From the NCBI GenBank assembly GCA_019358945.1, contig JAHHIE010000001.1, positions 62,001-126,000 on the forward strand: a stretch of 64,000 nucleotides of DNA. Direction: 5' to 3'. The position numbers and the translations under genes are program-made. Positions 40,570-49,399 of the stretch are shown here, piece by piece; the first letter of the stretch is position 1; every line of letters starts with the position of its first letter. This DNA is from Stenomitos rutilans HA7619-LM2. Its GTDB lineage: Bacteria; Cyanobacteriota; Cyanobacteriia; Leptolyngbyales; Leptolyngbyaceae. The notes beneath the pieces were generated by a model that saw only the letters and a list, made by a program, of their open reading frames with translations, did no database searches and was not told the DNA's origin.

Positions 40570-41124
40570 CTACTGTCTGCCAAAAGCGTTGCGGAGCCTG
40601 ATCTTACAGGTAACGTAGACGGGTACTTGGTAATGTTCGGCGAGCAACCAGGCCACAAAAGCAAAGTGCGTCAAAAACGTCAGACTGATCCAAACGGTGG
40701 GGAACCACGCCCAGGTGCTACCCCTCATCGGTGGAAAGGTGTGGGAAGACAGCCAGATCAGCGCTGGCGGCAGCAACACCAGGGCTAAACCTACCAGCCA
40801 GACGACAATGGTGAGATCCATATCTAGTTGGTTGGCGGCTTTCCAGTTAACCCCGTTCCAGCGCCACGTCATAGGTTGGGAGCTATCTTCTACATGAATA
40901 GACTGTTCCGGTAAGTTGGCCGTAAAAATATGCCGACAGAAATCGCAGGCAAAGGCATCCATCAGCGTCAGGGCTGCAATCTGACCATGACGGCACACGG
41001 GACAAATGTACGTTTCTTGATACGTGAGGCTGCGTCGATCGCCACCCCGTTGCGGGTCTCGCTGAGAAGGGGTCGCTAGTTTACGATCGCCTTCAAAATC
41101 ACGTTGACGGCTTAATCCTGTCAT
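40570..41124 (-). CDS. Membrane protein with zinc-ribbon
   Basis: A 184-residue protein not assigned to a named family. The N-terminus (about 41-65) has a four-Cys zinc-ribbon (CPVC and CDFC), followed by WRWNGVNWKAAN. Two hydrophobic helices follow (about 103-123 and 140-162), and a basic C-terminus (KIRLRNAFGRQ). It is likely a conserved cyanobacterial membrane protein. It lies 101 bp downstream of the PilP-like lipoprotein gene on the same strand and may be cotranscribed with it. Confidence 0.7.
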   Translation of the reverse strand: MTGLSRQRDFEGDRKLATPSQRDPQRGGDRRSLTYQETYICPVCRHGQIAALTLMDAFACDFCRHIFTANLPEQSIHVEDSSQPMTWRWNGVNWKAANQLDMDLTIVVWLVGLALVLLPPALIWLSSHTFPPMRGSTWAWFPTVWISLTFLTHFAFVAWLLAEHYQVPVYVTCKIRLRNAFGRQ

Positions 41125-41225
41125 CGGACTGCTCCACGAAAGGACGATGAGATAACCGTGAGACCCGAACGCGTTAGCGGTGATGACTGCGGTGAAACCG
41201 TTCTGTTGCGTTAACCAAAACCGAA

Positions 41226-41921
41226 CTACTTGCTGGCAAGACGGGCGCTACCGCCGATCGTTCGCGTAATCTCTACTCCATTCTGCTGCAAAATCACAAT
41301 CGGGTCAGAACCAGCGCTTGCCACGATGCGCTTGACCAGCACCTGCCCATTCGACAAATAAGCCCCAGCATGCACGTAGCGGCTGGTTTGAGCTTCTGGC
41401 TCTTTCACAATCACGCTCCACCGACCACCTACTTTGATGACACCGCTAATTTCGATCGCATCTGCGAGGGCCGTGCGAGAAACGGGCAACTGGGGCAACG
41501 CTGGCGGCAAAGGGGGAAGATTCGCCGGAGCGGGTGTCACGGGCAGCGGGTTGAAAGCTGGCAACTGCCCCTGCCTCGGCGCTGGTAGAGGGCTGGGCAG
41601 GGTGACTGCTGGCTTGTTCGTTGCGGCTGCTAGTCTAATGGGTGCCGTTGAAACTGCCGCAAAGGGATCGGTTCGTCCCGTCACGATCGTGGGGATTCGC
41701 ATGCGGGCATTGGTTGGCGTAATCAACCCCGGTACCGTAGGCACTGGCAGGACTGCTGCCGGACTCACAACGGGCTTCGGAAAGTTTTGGGCGACTGCTA
41801 CAGGTGCCGCTGCTCCACCGTTAGAGGGGGATGGCACAGCCGTCTGCTCATTCTGCGGGGCTTGAGAGCAAGCCGTTAACACGAGTAGGCTTCCGAGACT
41901 GATGAGCGATCGTGGGTACAT
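41226..41921 (-). CDS. Proline-rich lipoprotein with PilP-like C-terminal domain
   Basis: A 231-residue lipoprotein: lipobox VLTAC gives the acylated cysteine at 18. Residues 25-145 are Pro/Ala/Val-rich and likely disordered. Within them, TGRTDPFAAV resembles the conserved start of PilP domains. The C-terminal domain (about 155-231) has beta strands typical of PilP or GspC-type proteins (EISGVIKVGGRWSVIVKEP; VLVKRIVASAGSDPIVILQQNG). PilP links the type IV pilus inner-membrane complex to the secretin. No pilMNOQ genes are near, so a pilus role is inference. Confidence 0.7.
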   Translation of the reverse strand: MYPRSLISLGSLLVLTACSQAPQNEQTAVPSPSNGGAAAPVAVAQNFPKPVVSPAAVLPVPTVPGLITPTNARMRIPTIVTGRTDPFAAVSTAPIRLAAATNKPAVTLPSPLPAPRQGQLPAFNPLPVTPAPANLPPLPPALPQLPVSRTALADAIEISGVIKVGGRWSVIVKEPEAQTSRYVHAGAYLSNGQVLVKRIVASAGSDPIVILQQNGVEITRTIGGSARLASK

Positions 41922-42006
41922 GCCTGATTCTTCCTGTCGCCGAGACTAGCCTCAGGATAACGCCAGTCAGCGAGAATGACTCACCTTGCCGGAAAATTAA
42001 TTCATC

Positions 42007-42115
42007 TCATACCGATTAAAAGAATGACGGCTACAGATCAATCGCTGGGTAGGGGCAAGGCATTGCCTTGCCCCTACAGGATGTGTCGCATTTTCAATTC
42101 AAATTGGTATCACTT
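42007..42115. repeat. MITE-like repeat with perfect inner hairpin
   Basis: A perfect 13-bp stem with a 3-nt loop (gtaggggcaaggc-att-gccttgcccctac, 42049-42077) is flanked by imperfect inverted ends (ataccgattaaaag and ttcaaattggtat). A decayed second copy of gggtaggggca appears near 42160. The element resembles small multicopy repeats of filamentous cyanobacteria. The rest of the 299-bp gap between the lipoprotein and desA genes shows nothing else. Confidence 0.7.
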
Positions 42116-42220
42116 CAGACTATCTCTCGTTTAGCGGTCAGAATTGATTAATCGCAGCTTGGGTAGGGGCACAGCCATGCACTCCTACTCTCTATCCTCG
42201 CTGGCTCTTGCTCACGTTGG

Positions 42221-43264
42221 CTACGGTTGCCGATGGTAATCCTTAAATGACATGTAGCAGTCTTCAGAATGATAAAGGTGACACTGATCGGTGATTTCTT
42301 TCATCAGTGACCAGGAAAAACGGCATTCATAGAGGTAATCCCCCCAATGCTCTCGTAAGCTTTCGTGTGCCATCCGCAGGTTGTACGACGGAATGGCAGT
42401 AGAAAGATGATGGGGGACATGGACATTAATGTGATGACACAACTGCTCGACCCACATGGGGTAGTCGCAGTGAACGGTACCAGCCAGTTGTGCTTTTGCA
42501 GCGTGCCATTGGTCGGGTTCCTGAAAATCAATATCTGGAGCGGTGTGATGTACCAACGTAAAGGTACTCATCCAGAAGTGATAGACCAGCCAGGGCAACA
42601 ACCAGAATTTAACAAAGCCGCCTATACCTAGCGTGGCAATCAACAGAGGAAAGGCGATCGCGGCGAAGCCAATGACTACTGCAACCGACAGTCTGACTTT
42701 GTGCCGATCTTTCGTCTCTACTCGTGATGGGTCAAAGTGCATAATTGCCCAGTGAATAATTGAAGCGAACCACCAAAGCCGTCCCCGCATTCCTTGATAG
42801 GCACCCTGAATGAATTTGGGCATTCCAGCATAAAGTTCGGGGCGGAAGGGCTGCCAGGCGTTATCCACATCCATCTTGTTGGTATGGTTATGGTGTTTGT
42901 CATGCAGAAGCCGCCAGCTATGAAAGGGATAGACCAACGGCAACATAAACAGATGCCCCACCAGATCATTCACCCAACGCCGCTTTGCAAACGATCGATG
43001 TCCACAGTCATGGCTAATGACAAAAAAGCCTGTCAGCGCTGTGCCAGTGAAAATCCAGGCGAATGGCAGCAGAAACCAGGGGGCGATCGCAATGCTAGCG
43101 TACCCTAAGCCAACCATTAAAACGTTGATGAAAACAGCTGTCCAGGCTTTTTTCATATCCTTCTGAAAGCATTCTTTCGGCAGAGTTCTCAGAATGTCTT
43201 TTAAGCGCAGATTGGCATTCAAGGGTGTGAATGTCAGGTTAGTGGGGCGTACTGTCGCAGTCAT
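42221..43264 (-). CDS. desA: Acyl-lipid delta-12 fatty acid desaturase
   Basis: Di-iron membrane desaturase that introduces the delta-12 double bond into lipid-bound oleate, important for cold tolerance. The product is 347 residues. The three histidine boxes are HDCGH (85-89), HDKHH (121-125) and [10 protein letters not shown] (about 276-285). DesA hallmarks include LPKECF near residue 30 and [14 protein letters not shown] after the first box, and hydrophobic helices lie between the boxes. It starts at ATG 43264. No delta-9 or delta-15 desaturase gene is nearby. Confidence 0.95.
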   Translation of the reverse strand: MTATVRPTNLTFTPLNANLRLKDILRTLPKECFQKDMKKAWTAVFINVLMVGLGYASIAIAPWFLLPFAWIFTGTALTGFFVISHDCGHRSFAKRRWVNDLVGHLFMLPLVYPFHSWRLLHDKHHNHTNKMDVDNAWQPFRPELYAGMPKFIQGAYQGMRGRLWWFASIIHWAIMHFDPSRVETKDRHKVRLSVAVVIGFAAIAFPLLIATLGIGGFVKFWLLPWLVYHFWMSTFTLVHHTAPDIDFQEPDQWHAAKAQLAGTVHCDYPMWVEQLCHHINVHVPHHLSTAIPSYNLRMAHESLREHWGDYLYECRFSWSLMKEITDQCHLYHSEDCYMSFKDYHRQP

Positions 43265-43335
43265 GAATTAATTGTTCTCTCTCGATATAGATTCAGTTGA
43301 GTTTGCTGAGTTGCTTAACCCCAGCAAATGCCCAT

Positions 43336-43369
43336 GAAAAAACCTGCTACTGAAGAGCAGTAAGCAGGT
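43336..43369 (-). terminator. Intrinsic terminator after fmt
   Basis: Arms acctgctactg and cagtaagcaggt (one bulge) with a 5-nt loop. Read on the minus strand the stem is followed by a T run. It lies about 150 bp after the fmt stop and separates fmt from desA. Confidence 0.8.
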
Positions 43370-43517
43370 GCTAGTTCCTCATCAAAGGAATCATGAGCAG
43401 TCAGGTTGAGCAAACAAAGGGGCGCTCTCAGAGTGCATCTATCTAAATGATGATTTAGCAACAAGCTAAACATTTATATCACACCCGCTGATTCAGTATG
43501 CCCACTCGTCTAAAGAA

Positions 43518-44522
43518 CTAAACGTCAGTGATCCCCAGCACTTCACCATTGGCTAACCGTGTACCATTGGCAAAATCCCAGCCAGATTGGGGCCGTTTGC
43601 CAGGGAGTTGAACGCTGCGCAACAGTAACACCCCTTCGCCCGTTTGTACAATCGCGCCTTCCCCTTTCGCTATACCAAGCACTTCACCAGGCTGTGCGGT
43701 TAAGGCTGTGGTTGACCAGTGTGGCACAAGTACACTTAACGTTGACGGCAACTGCGATTGATAGGCTGGCATGAGCGGTACCGTTGCCATAATTTTGAGA
43801 GCATCGCCCCGAAAAGTGGTGCTACAGGTTGGGAAAAAGCCACGCACCTGATTGTGAAGGGCGATCGCGCTACGTGACCAATCAAGCCGATAGTCTTCTT
43901 TTTTAATCAATGGAGCATAAGTCGCTTGGGTCTCATCCTGCGGTGCTGGCTGCAAGGTTTGCTGGTTAAGCTGTAGCAGGGTCTCAATGAGTAAGTCGGC
44001 TCCGATGGGGGCTAAACGTGCTGCCAGGTCGTCAAAATTGTTCAGCAGCGCGATCGGCATACGTGCTGTGAGCAGCATTGGTCCTGTATCCATCCCTGCA
44101 TCCATGAGCATAGTAGTGATGCCCGTTTCCACCTCTCCGTGATACAGACTCCACTGAATTGGGGCAGCACCGCGATATTTTGGCAAAAGCGAACCATGCG
44201 CATTGACGCAGCCCAACCGAGGCATATCGAGCATTGCCTGCGAGAGAATTTGCCCATAGGCAACAACCACAAACGCATCTGCTTGAGCGGTATGGAGGAA
44301 CGCCAGGGTTTCCTCATCCTTTTTGACGCTTCTGGGCTGATACAGCGGCAGTTGGTGTGCCTGGGCGATCGCTTTAACGGGTGACGGTATGAGTTCATTG
44401 CCTCGTCCGCGCCGCTTATCTGGTTGTGTGACGACTGCCAGTACGTTGAAATTTGGGTGAGCTAGCAAACGCTTTAGACTGGGCACAGCAAAATCAGGCG
44501 TGCCGAAGAAGATGATGTTCAT
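43518..44522 (-). CDS. fmt: Methionyl-tRNA formyltransferase
   Basis: Formylates initiator Met-tRNA with 10-formyl-THF. The product is 334 residues from ATG 44522 ([16 protein letters not shown]); the frame extends 9 codons further but the family starts here. The catalytic Asn and His lie in [20 protein letters not shown] and the Asp in [10 protein letters not shown]. The C-terminal OB-like domain covers about 210-334. It overlaps the start of a divergent pseudogene region by no bases. Confidence 0.96.
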   Translation of the reverse strand: MNIIFFGTPDFAVPSLKRLLAHPNFNVLAVVTQPDKRRGRGNELIPSPVKAIAQAHQLPLYQPRSVKKDEETLAFLHTAQADAFVVVAYGQILSQAMLDMPRLGCVNAHGSLLPKYRGAAPIQWSLYHGEVETGITTMLMDAGMDTGPMLLTARMPIALLNNFDDLAARLAPIGADLLIETLLQLNQQTLQPAPQDETQATYAPLIKKEDYRLDWSRSAIALHNQVRGFFPTCSTTFRGDALKIMATVPLMPAYQSQLPSTLSVLVPHWSTTALTAQPGEVLGIAKGEGAIVQTGEGVLLLRSVQLPGKRPQSGWDFANGTRLANGEVLGITDV

Positions 44523-44559
44523 GTCAATGAGCGTACATGCAAAAGACAACCAGATCGAG

Positions 44560-45032
44560 CCGCATTCGATCGCGGGAACCTACTGCAATAGTCGAGCCGA
44601 TTGGCGACCGAACCGCTACGAGTTTAGCTACCTCAGCACACCGTTGTCATTTCAATTCGACAGTTTGACTATGAAGGGCAGTGGCCGACGCTAGAAGCCA
44701 GTCCTAACCCCTTTGCCACGACTGTGATGGCTCATCTTAAGGCTCAGGAAACGCAACGCCATCCGAACCGCCGCAAGGAGTGGAAGCTGAGCTTAATTCG
44801 GCGTTTGTATGAATCTGGCTACAGTCGCCGAGACGTGCTGCATCTGTTTAAGTTCATCGATTGGGCTATGATCTTGCCAGAGGGCTTGAAGCAAGCATTT
44901 TGGCTGGATTTGAAGGCTTACGAGGATTGGAAAACCACTAAACGCGAGGTTCGCTCGGCGATCGCCCTGGGTCAGCGATCAGACAAACCACACGCAAGAG
45001 GTTCCTACCAAAGAAACCTCTGTACTTGCTAA
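44560..45032 (+). pseudogene. Rpn-family nuclease gene remnant
   Basis: Two frames carry consecutive parts of the Rpn/DUF4351-type family. Frame 1 reads ADWRPNRYEFSYLSTPLSFQF, then near 44660 homology moves to another frame: FDYEGQWPTLEASPNPFATT, then MAHLKAQETQRHPNRRKEWK, LIRRLYESGYSRRDVLHLF and FIDWAMILPEG. The N-terminal catalytic part is missing or eroded upstream of about 44560, and the tail ends early at a stop at 45030-45032. So it is a 5'-truncated, frameshifted relic, distinct from the intact gene at 15.1-15.9 kb. Family assignment is from remembered patterns. Confidence 0.72.
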
Positions 45033-46477
45033 TTTTTCTGACCACGCCAGGGACTAATTTCAAGCTTACCGTCTGGTTTGAAGACCGCTTTGAACAGAGC
45101 GAGGGGTTCTGACATCGCTTCCGTATCGCCATCGGCTGCAAGTTTGCCAAGCTTAGCCAAGGGAACTTCTTTCTCGTAATTAGCGGCGCTTTGGTCATCT
45201 GGCTTGTAGTCCACGATCGTGCCGTCTTGCTTCACCCGGACTCGAAACACCAGGTCTTTCTTAAAGGTCGGCTTGTCTTTCCAGGCTTTGTCAATCTGGT
45301 CATACAGCGTGGGCTGAAGCACTTTAATCTGCGCCGGATCGGTAATTTCTGCAATACCTGTGATGGGGCTTGCCACTGCCTCGCTCCAGGGGGTTACATC
45401 CACTACCCCAGTGGGAGTAAAGACGACTTTGTACTGAGCGATTGGCTCCGTTGTAGGCTGCGATCCATTGGTTGGAATGTACAGCAAGCTCGGTAAGGGC
45501 GTTTGATTGACATTAGTGAGTGCAGCCGGGTTGATTGGCTTGTAGCCCACTAGCGCACCATCTTTCACCACACCCACGCGGTAAACCAGATCTTGCTTGA
45601 CGGTTGTGCGGTTTTTCCACGCCTGATCAAGCTGGCTTGAAAGCTGCTTTTGCAGGGTTTGAATCTGGGTAGGATCCGTAATGTCAGGAGCCGCCGTCAA
45701 CGTTGATTCTAACTTTGTCAAATCGGGCTGCGCTGCTGATGGTGATGAGCTGGGAGCTGTTGCTGCGCTAGCGCTAGGGCTGGGTGGCGTACCACTAGCG
45801 ATCGGTGTGGGAGGGCTGGCAGAGGGTGAGGGCGAACCTGTAGTACTGGAGGTTGAGCTAGCTTTGGGCACCAAATCGCTAGGTTGGCGCACTTGGGGCG
45901 TCGGTATGAAGAAGAAGGCGATCGCAGCCAGTGCCAAACCAGAGGCTCCAATAGCTGCAGGCACCGCTTGCTTGGTAACAGGCTCGCTACTGCGAACATA
46001 GCGCTTAGCGAGGGGAGTAACCTTGAGGGCTAAATCTGGCAAGGTTTGAGTGTCTGCAAAGAACTGATCCACAGCCTCTACAAGGTCAAATAACTGGACA
46101 GTGGTTAGATCAATCTGGCGGGTCAAATGAGTGGCAATGCCCGAACCAGGATCGGCATCAGGGGGGAGTACGCTCAAGCGATGATGGGTCTCATCGAGCC
46201 GTTCTAGCTGCACAAGCTTTAATGAGGCATGAGGCGCTTTGAAGGCACGAATGCCGCTTAACAATTCTTGAGCATAAAGGCTTACAGCAGCCGTCAAGCT
46301 TTCCAGGAACTCGCGACCACCTGTTAACGGTTTTTCCTCACCCACAAGATGACATTCAGCACTCATGAGCTGCGACATGAGGGGTCGCGCTTCAGATTGA
46401 CTGGTCACGATCGAATCGCCCCAGCCTTCCAGAACAATGGTGCAGTTCGGTAAATTATATTGACGTTGAATACTCAT
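45029..46477 (-). CDS. DUF4335 protein
   Basis: A 482-residue cyanobacterial protein. The N-terminal DUF4335 domain (about 1-165) begins IQRQYNLPNCTIVLEGWGD. A single hydrophobic helix follows at about 175-195, then a Ser/Thr/Pro-rich linker (about 205-250). Two repeated domains follow, each with an ITDPTQIQTLQKQL or ITDPAQIKVLQPTL segment and a hydrophobic VFRVRVKQDGTIVDYKP core. Function is unknown. Its ATG overlaps the stop of the upstream DUF3038 gene by 4 bp (ATGA), so the pair is translationally coupled. Confidence 0.85.
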   Translation of the reverse strand: MSIQRQYNLPNCTIVLEGWGDSIVTSQSEARPLMSQLMSAECHLVGEEKPLTGGREFLESLTAAVSLYAQELLSGIRAFKAPHASLKLVQLERLDETHHRLSVLPPDADPGSGIATHLTRQIDLTTVQLFDLVEAVDQFFADTQTLPDLALKVTPLAKRYVRSSEPVTKQAVPAAIGASGLALAAIAFFFIPTPQVRQPSDLVPKASSTSSTTGSPSPSASPPTPIASGTPPSPSASAATAPSSSPSAAQPDLTKLESTLTAAPDITDPTQIQTLQKQLSSQLDQAWKNRTTVKQDLVYRVGVVKDGALVGYKPINPAALTNVNQTPLPSLLYIPTNGSQPTTEPIAQYKVVFTPTGVVDVTPWSEAVASPITGIAEITDPAQIKVLQPTLYDQIDKAWKDKPTFKKDLVFRVRVKQDGTIVDYKPDDQSAANYEKEVPLAKLGKLAADGDTEAMSEPLALFKAVFKPDGKLEISPWRGQKN

Positions 46478-47136
46478 GCGACCTCTCCGTCAAACAGGCT
46501 TGCCCAAAACCGCTGCATCCCATAGGTACCTGTACAGAACAGCAGTTGAGTCAGCAGCTTTAAGGCCAGTTCATCCAACTTTTCATCTGAATTGTAAGCA
46601 GCCACGATCGCCCGCTTCGGGTTCATCCGCGATCGAAAATGGGCACGAAACCGCTCCAGATAATCACTCAACCGAAAGTGATGTTCCATTGATAACTGCT
46701 TATCGTTCAACTGCTGGTAGGCCAACAACAACTGCCGGATGAGTACTGTCAGCCGACGCGCCAGATAGCACCCAACCAGCACCAATGCCTTTGCTTCTGT
46801 CACGGTTAAAGGACGACGCTGACTGTAGCGCCGCAGTGGGTTGGTGCTACGTAACCGCCAGAGCGAAACCCGATTTTTGATCATGCTCTGAAGCTCTAAC
46901 TCATTCGCCATGACCAGAATGGCTTCTGACCCGCTTAAGTCCAGCGCCTCGATCGCCAGCAGCATCAAATCGATTTCGAGTCGGGCACGGCGAGGGCAAA
47001 CCTCATCGGGCAACGACGGATTCGGCAGACTATCAAGAATCAAGGGTGTGGACTGAACGGGTGGACTATTTAACTGCATTACACTCACGGGAACATCCAT
47101 TCCAACTGGCTTAGGTCTTGGACTGAGCTTCGTCAT
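46474..47136 (-). CDS. DUF3038 protein
   Basis: A 220-residue, mostly helical cyanobacterial protein of DUF3038. Conserved parts are RARLEIDLMLLAIEALDLSG, LWRLRSTNPLRR and HFRSRMNPKRAIVAAY. It has no signal peptide or membrane helix. It is always a neighbour of DUF4335 in memory of cyanobacterial genomes, and here the two overlap by 4 bp. Function is unknown. Confidence 0.85.
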   Translation of the reverse strand: MTKLSPRPKPVGMDVPVSVMQLNSPPVQSTPLILDSLPNPSLPDEVCPRRARLEIDLMLLAIEALDLSGSEAILVMANELELQSMIKNRVSLWRLRSTNPLRRYSQRRPLTVTEAKALVLVGCYLARRLTVLIRQLLLAYQQLNDKQLSMEHHFRLSDYLERFRAHFRSRMNPKRAIVAAYNSDEKLDELALKLLTQLLFCTGTYGMQRFWASLFDGEVA

Positions 47137-47552
47137 TTAAGCGTCATTGCCAGGGTTAGCAATACTCATTGCAACAACTCTGGCTCCTACTCTTCGGTGC
47201 TGGCTGATCGGCGCTTTCGACGACGCGCTTCCGTAGCTAGGCTACTGGCTTAGTATCCAGCCGCATTCTAGCGAAATCAGGATCGTCAAAGCCAATCGTT
47301 CAGCGCAGACAAGGTTTTGTCTTACGGAGATCGAAGGTGAAAGATCGCGATCGCGCCAAAACCGTGCAGCCTTATAGTGTACGCTTTTGGGTTGTTTTAT
47401 GACACAACGCGCAAAATTGGTCGAAAGTTCCCTACAGGTAGAGGGGGAGAATGTCGTGTAACAAAGCGTCATAGGAATGAGAGAATGAGGCAGGATCGGC
47501 ACAGGACGATCGCAAGGTGCTGCTTGCAAAGATGGCTAGGAAAATTGGATCA
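47137..47552. other. Divergent intergenic region, DUF3038 and psbP-like genes
   Basis: About 416 bp with no convincing gene. A TATAGT hexamer near 47374 on the plus strand is a possible -10 for the psbP-like gene. Nothing else was recognised. Confidence 0.4.
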
Positions 47553-48092
47553 ATGCTTAAACGATTACTGGCAGTAGTTTTAGTGGTAATAAGCCTGAGC
47601 CTGCAAGGATGCGTCACCCCCACGGGCGGCTTAAAGCCTTATATCGACAGCTTCGACGGTTATAAGTTTCTTTACCCCAATGGTTGGTTGCCTGTCAGCG
47701 TGACGGATGGCCCGGATGTTGTCTTTCACGACATTATTGAACAAACCGAAAATGTCAGTGTTGTTATTAACCCCGTGACAGGCAACAAGACACTGGCTGA
47801 TTTGGGCAGCCCTGGTGAAGTGGGTTATCAGCTAGGCAAGAGCGCGATCGCGCCTCCCGATTCTGGACGCAAAGCCGAGTTGGTGAATGCAGAAGCTCGT
47901 ACCGTCGGCGATAAGCTGTATTATCTGCTGGAATATGCGGTTAAAGTGGGCGATCGCGAACGCCACAACCTTGCTAGCGTTGCCGTAAGCCGTGGCAAAC
48001 TCTACACCTTTAATGCCTCTACTCCAGAAGACCGTTGGGCAAAAGTGCAGCCCTTGCTAGAAAAGAGCGTTAAGTCGTTCTTGGTTGATTAA
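47553..48092 (+). CDS. CyanoP (PsbP-like) photosystem II lipoprotein
   Basis: Lumenal lipoprotein of the PsbP family that supports photosystem II assembly. ATG 47553 gives MLKRLLAVVLVVISLSLQGC, with the acylated cysteine at 20; ATG 47532 would add 7 residues. The PsbP fold starts at DSFDGYKFLYPNGWLPVSV, includes VVFHDIIEQTENVSVVINPV, and ends in EDRWAKVQPLLEKSVKSF. Length (179) is normal. Unlike Psb27 in this window, it keeps its lipobox. Confidence 0.92.
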   Translation: MLKRLLAVVLVVISLSLQGCVTPTGGLKPYIDSFDGYKFLYPNGWLPVSVTDGPDVVFHDIIEQTENVSVVINPVTGNKTLADLGSPGEVGYQLGKSAIAPPDSGRKAELVNAEARTVGDKLYYLLEYAVKVGDRERHNLASVAVSRGKLYTFNASTPEDRWAKVQPLLEKSVKSFLVD

Positions 48093-48118
48093 TTAGGAGC
48101 ACGGGAGCCGAGCGTTGT

Positions 48119-48277
48119 ATGAACATTAGAGCAATGATTCATCCAGCAGAAGAAGGCGGCTACTGGGCAGAGATTCCTGCTCTCCCTGGTTGTATTACGG
48201 AGGGAGATACAATGGATGAAGTCATAGCGAATTTGAAAGATGCCATTGAAGGTTGGCTCAGTGTTGCTAATGATTAA
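48119..48277 (+). CDS. Orphan HicB-like ORF
   Basis: A 52-residue ORF from ATG 48119 that matches the start of HicB-family antitoxins: [37 protein letters not shown] and EGWL. HicB partners normally neutralise HicA mRNA-cleaving toxins. No HicA ORF was found on either side. It is shorter than typical HicB (about 65-75) because it ends just after EGWLSVAND. It may be a functional DUF1902/HicB-like orphan or a remnant. It starts 26 bp after the psbP-like stop. Confidence 0.65.
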   Translation: MNIRAMIHPAEEGGYWAEIPALPGCITEGDTMDEVIANLKDAIEGWLSVAND

Positions 48278-48375
48278 GCAAGGTACAACGTCTCTGGCAA
48301 ACAAGAGCACGAAATGACGCTCCGAGAGTTCGTTCACCCTGGTTCTCGTTGCTTTCTCTCTTTTTCTACTCCCTT

Positions 48376-49044
48376 ATGGGCTTCCCACAGTTCATCCTTG
48401 CATCTGCGTCACCTGCGCGGTTACGGTTGCTGCGAAGCGTTGGTCTTGAACCGATCGTCCATCCGAGTGATTTTGACGAATCCCAAGTGCAACTGGATGA
48501 TCCAGCCGCACTGGTACAAACGTTGGCCCTCAGTAAAGCAACCACTGTCGCAGCCCAACTCGAACACAACGCCTCTGGTGTAAGGCTTATTTTGGGATGC
48601 GATTCCGTTTTAGCGGTGAATGGAGAAATTCACGGCAAACCAGCTAGCCCAGAGGACGCGATCGCACGCTGGCAAACCATGCGTGGTCAAGTCGGGCACC
48701 TCTACACCGGACATGCACTACTCGTCATTCGCCCCACACCCTACTCCCCATACCCCACACCCTACTCCCCACACCCTGCCCCGCCGCCGCTCGTCCGTTG
48801 CCAAGTGACTCATGTCCACTTTGCCGCTGTGAGCGATCGCCAGATTGCGGCTTATGTTGCGACGGGTGAACCTATGTCCTGTGCTGGCAGCTTTGCGTTA
48901 GAAGGGAAGGGCGGCTCGTTTATTGACAAGCTAGAAGGTTGTCACAGCAACGTGATTGGTCTGAGCCTTCCCCTGCTCCGCCAAATGCTGAGCGATCGCG
49001 GCTTTGACATCACCGATTTTTGGGCAACGGCTAGGATGCAGTAA
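48376..49044 (+). CDS. maf: Maf-family nucleotide pyrophosphatase
   Basis: Maf/YhdE-type NTP pyrophosphatase, thought to clean modified or non-canonical nucleotides. ATG 48376 ([21 protein letters not shown]) is preferred over the longer frame from 48349. Motifs: SASPARR-like start, [15 protein letters not shown] with the catalytic Asp, and [13 protein letters not shown]. Residues about 119-138 ([20 protein letters not shown]) are an in-frame insertion made by a CCCCACACCCTA-type repeat, placed in a surface loop after GHALLVI. Length (222) is above the usual 190-200 because of it. Confidence 0.9.
   Translation: MGFPQFILASASPARLRLLRSVGLEPIVHPSDFDESQVQLDDPAALVQTLALSKATTVAAQLEHNASGVRLILGCDSVLAVNGEIHGKPASPEDAIARWQTMRGQVGHLYTGHALLVIRPTPYSPYPTPYSPHPAPPPLVRCQVTHVHFAAVSDRQIAAYVATGEPMSCAGSFALEGKGGSFIDKLEGCHSNVIGLSLPLLRQMLSDRGFDITDFWATARMQ
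48732..48780. repeat. ccctac-type minisatellite inside maf
   Basis: Repeats of the form cccacaccctactccccat run through the Maf coding sequence without breaking frame. The same repeat family occurs just upstream of the TPR gene (55635-55680). Confidence 0.85.
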
Positions 49045-49399
49045 TGGAGGATAAGACGGGTGAATATCCTCTTATCGCTCTAGCCAGTTTTGTGATAGTC
49101 GCTATGATCTTTCCAAGACAGCGGCTCAGCTACAAAGGGACGGTTCACCGCTACGATCGTGCTGATTCAGCAACCCTTAATGGTTGGATTTAAAGATTTC
49201 ACCGATCCGGTCTGGTTTGTTCTTACACTAAAAGCAGATGGTGTTGAACCTCAGTACTGGTATCATCGATCGGCTAGATTGATTACCCAAACGCTAGGGT
49301 AGCTTGAGGTTTCGTCTAGCTGGTACTGCATCTATCGTTGTCGGCTCAAAGGTAAGTTCCTCGCTTCGATCGCACTCTTCGCAATTACCTGGCTCTTTG
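49045..49399. other. Intergenic region between maf and the kinase gene
   Basis: About 355 bp. The open frame from 49304 is an unsupported extension of the kinase. An imperfect aggata/tatcct hairpin just after maf may be a weak terminator. Promoter elements were not resolved. Confidence 0.4.
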
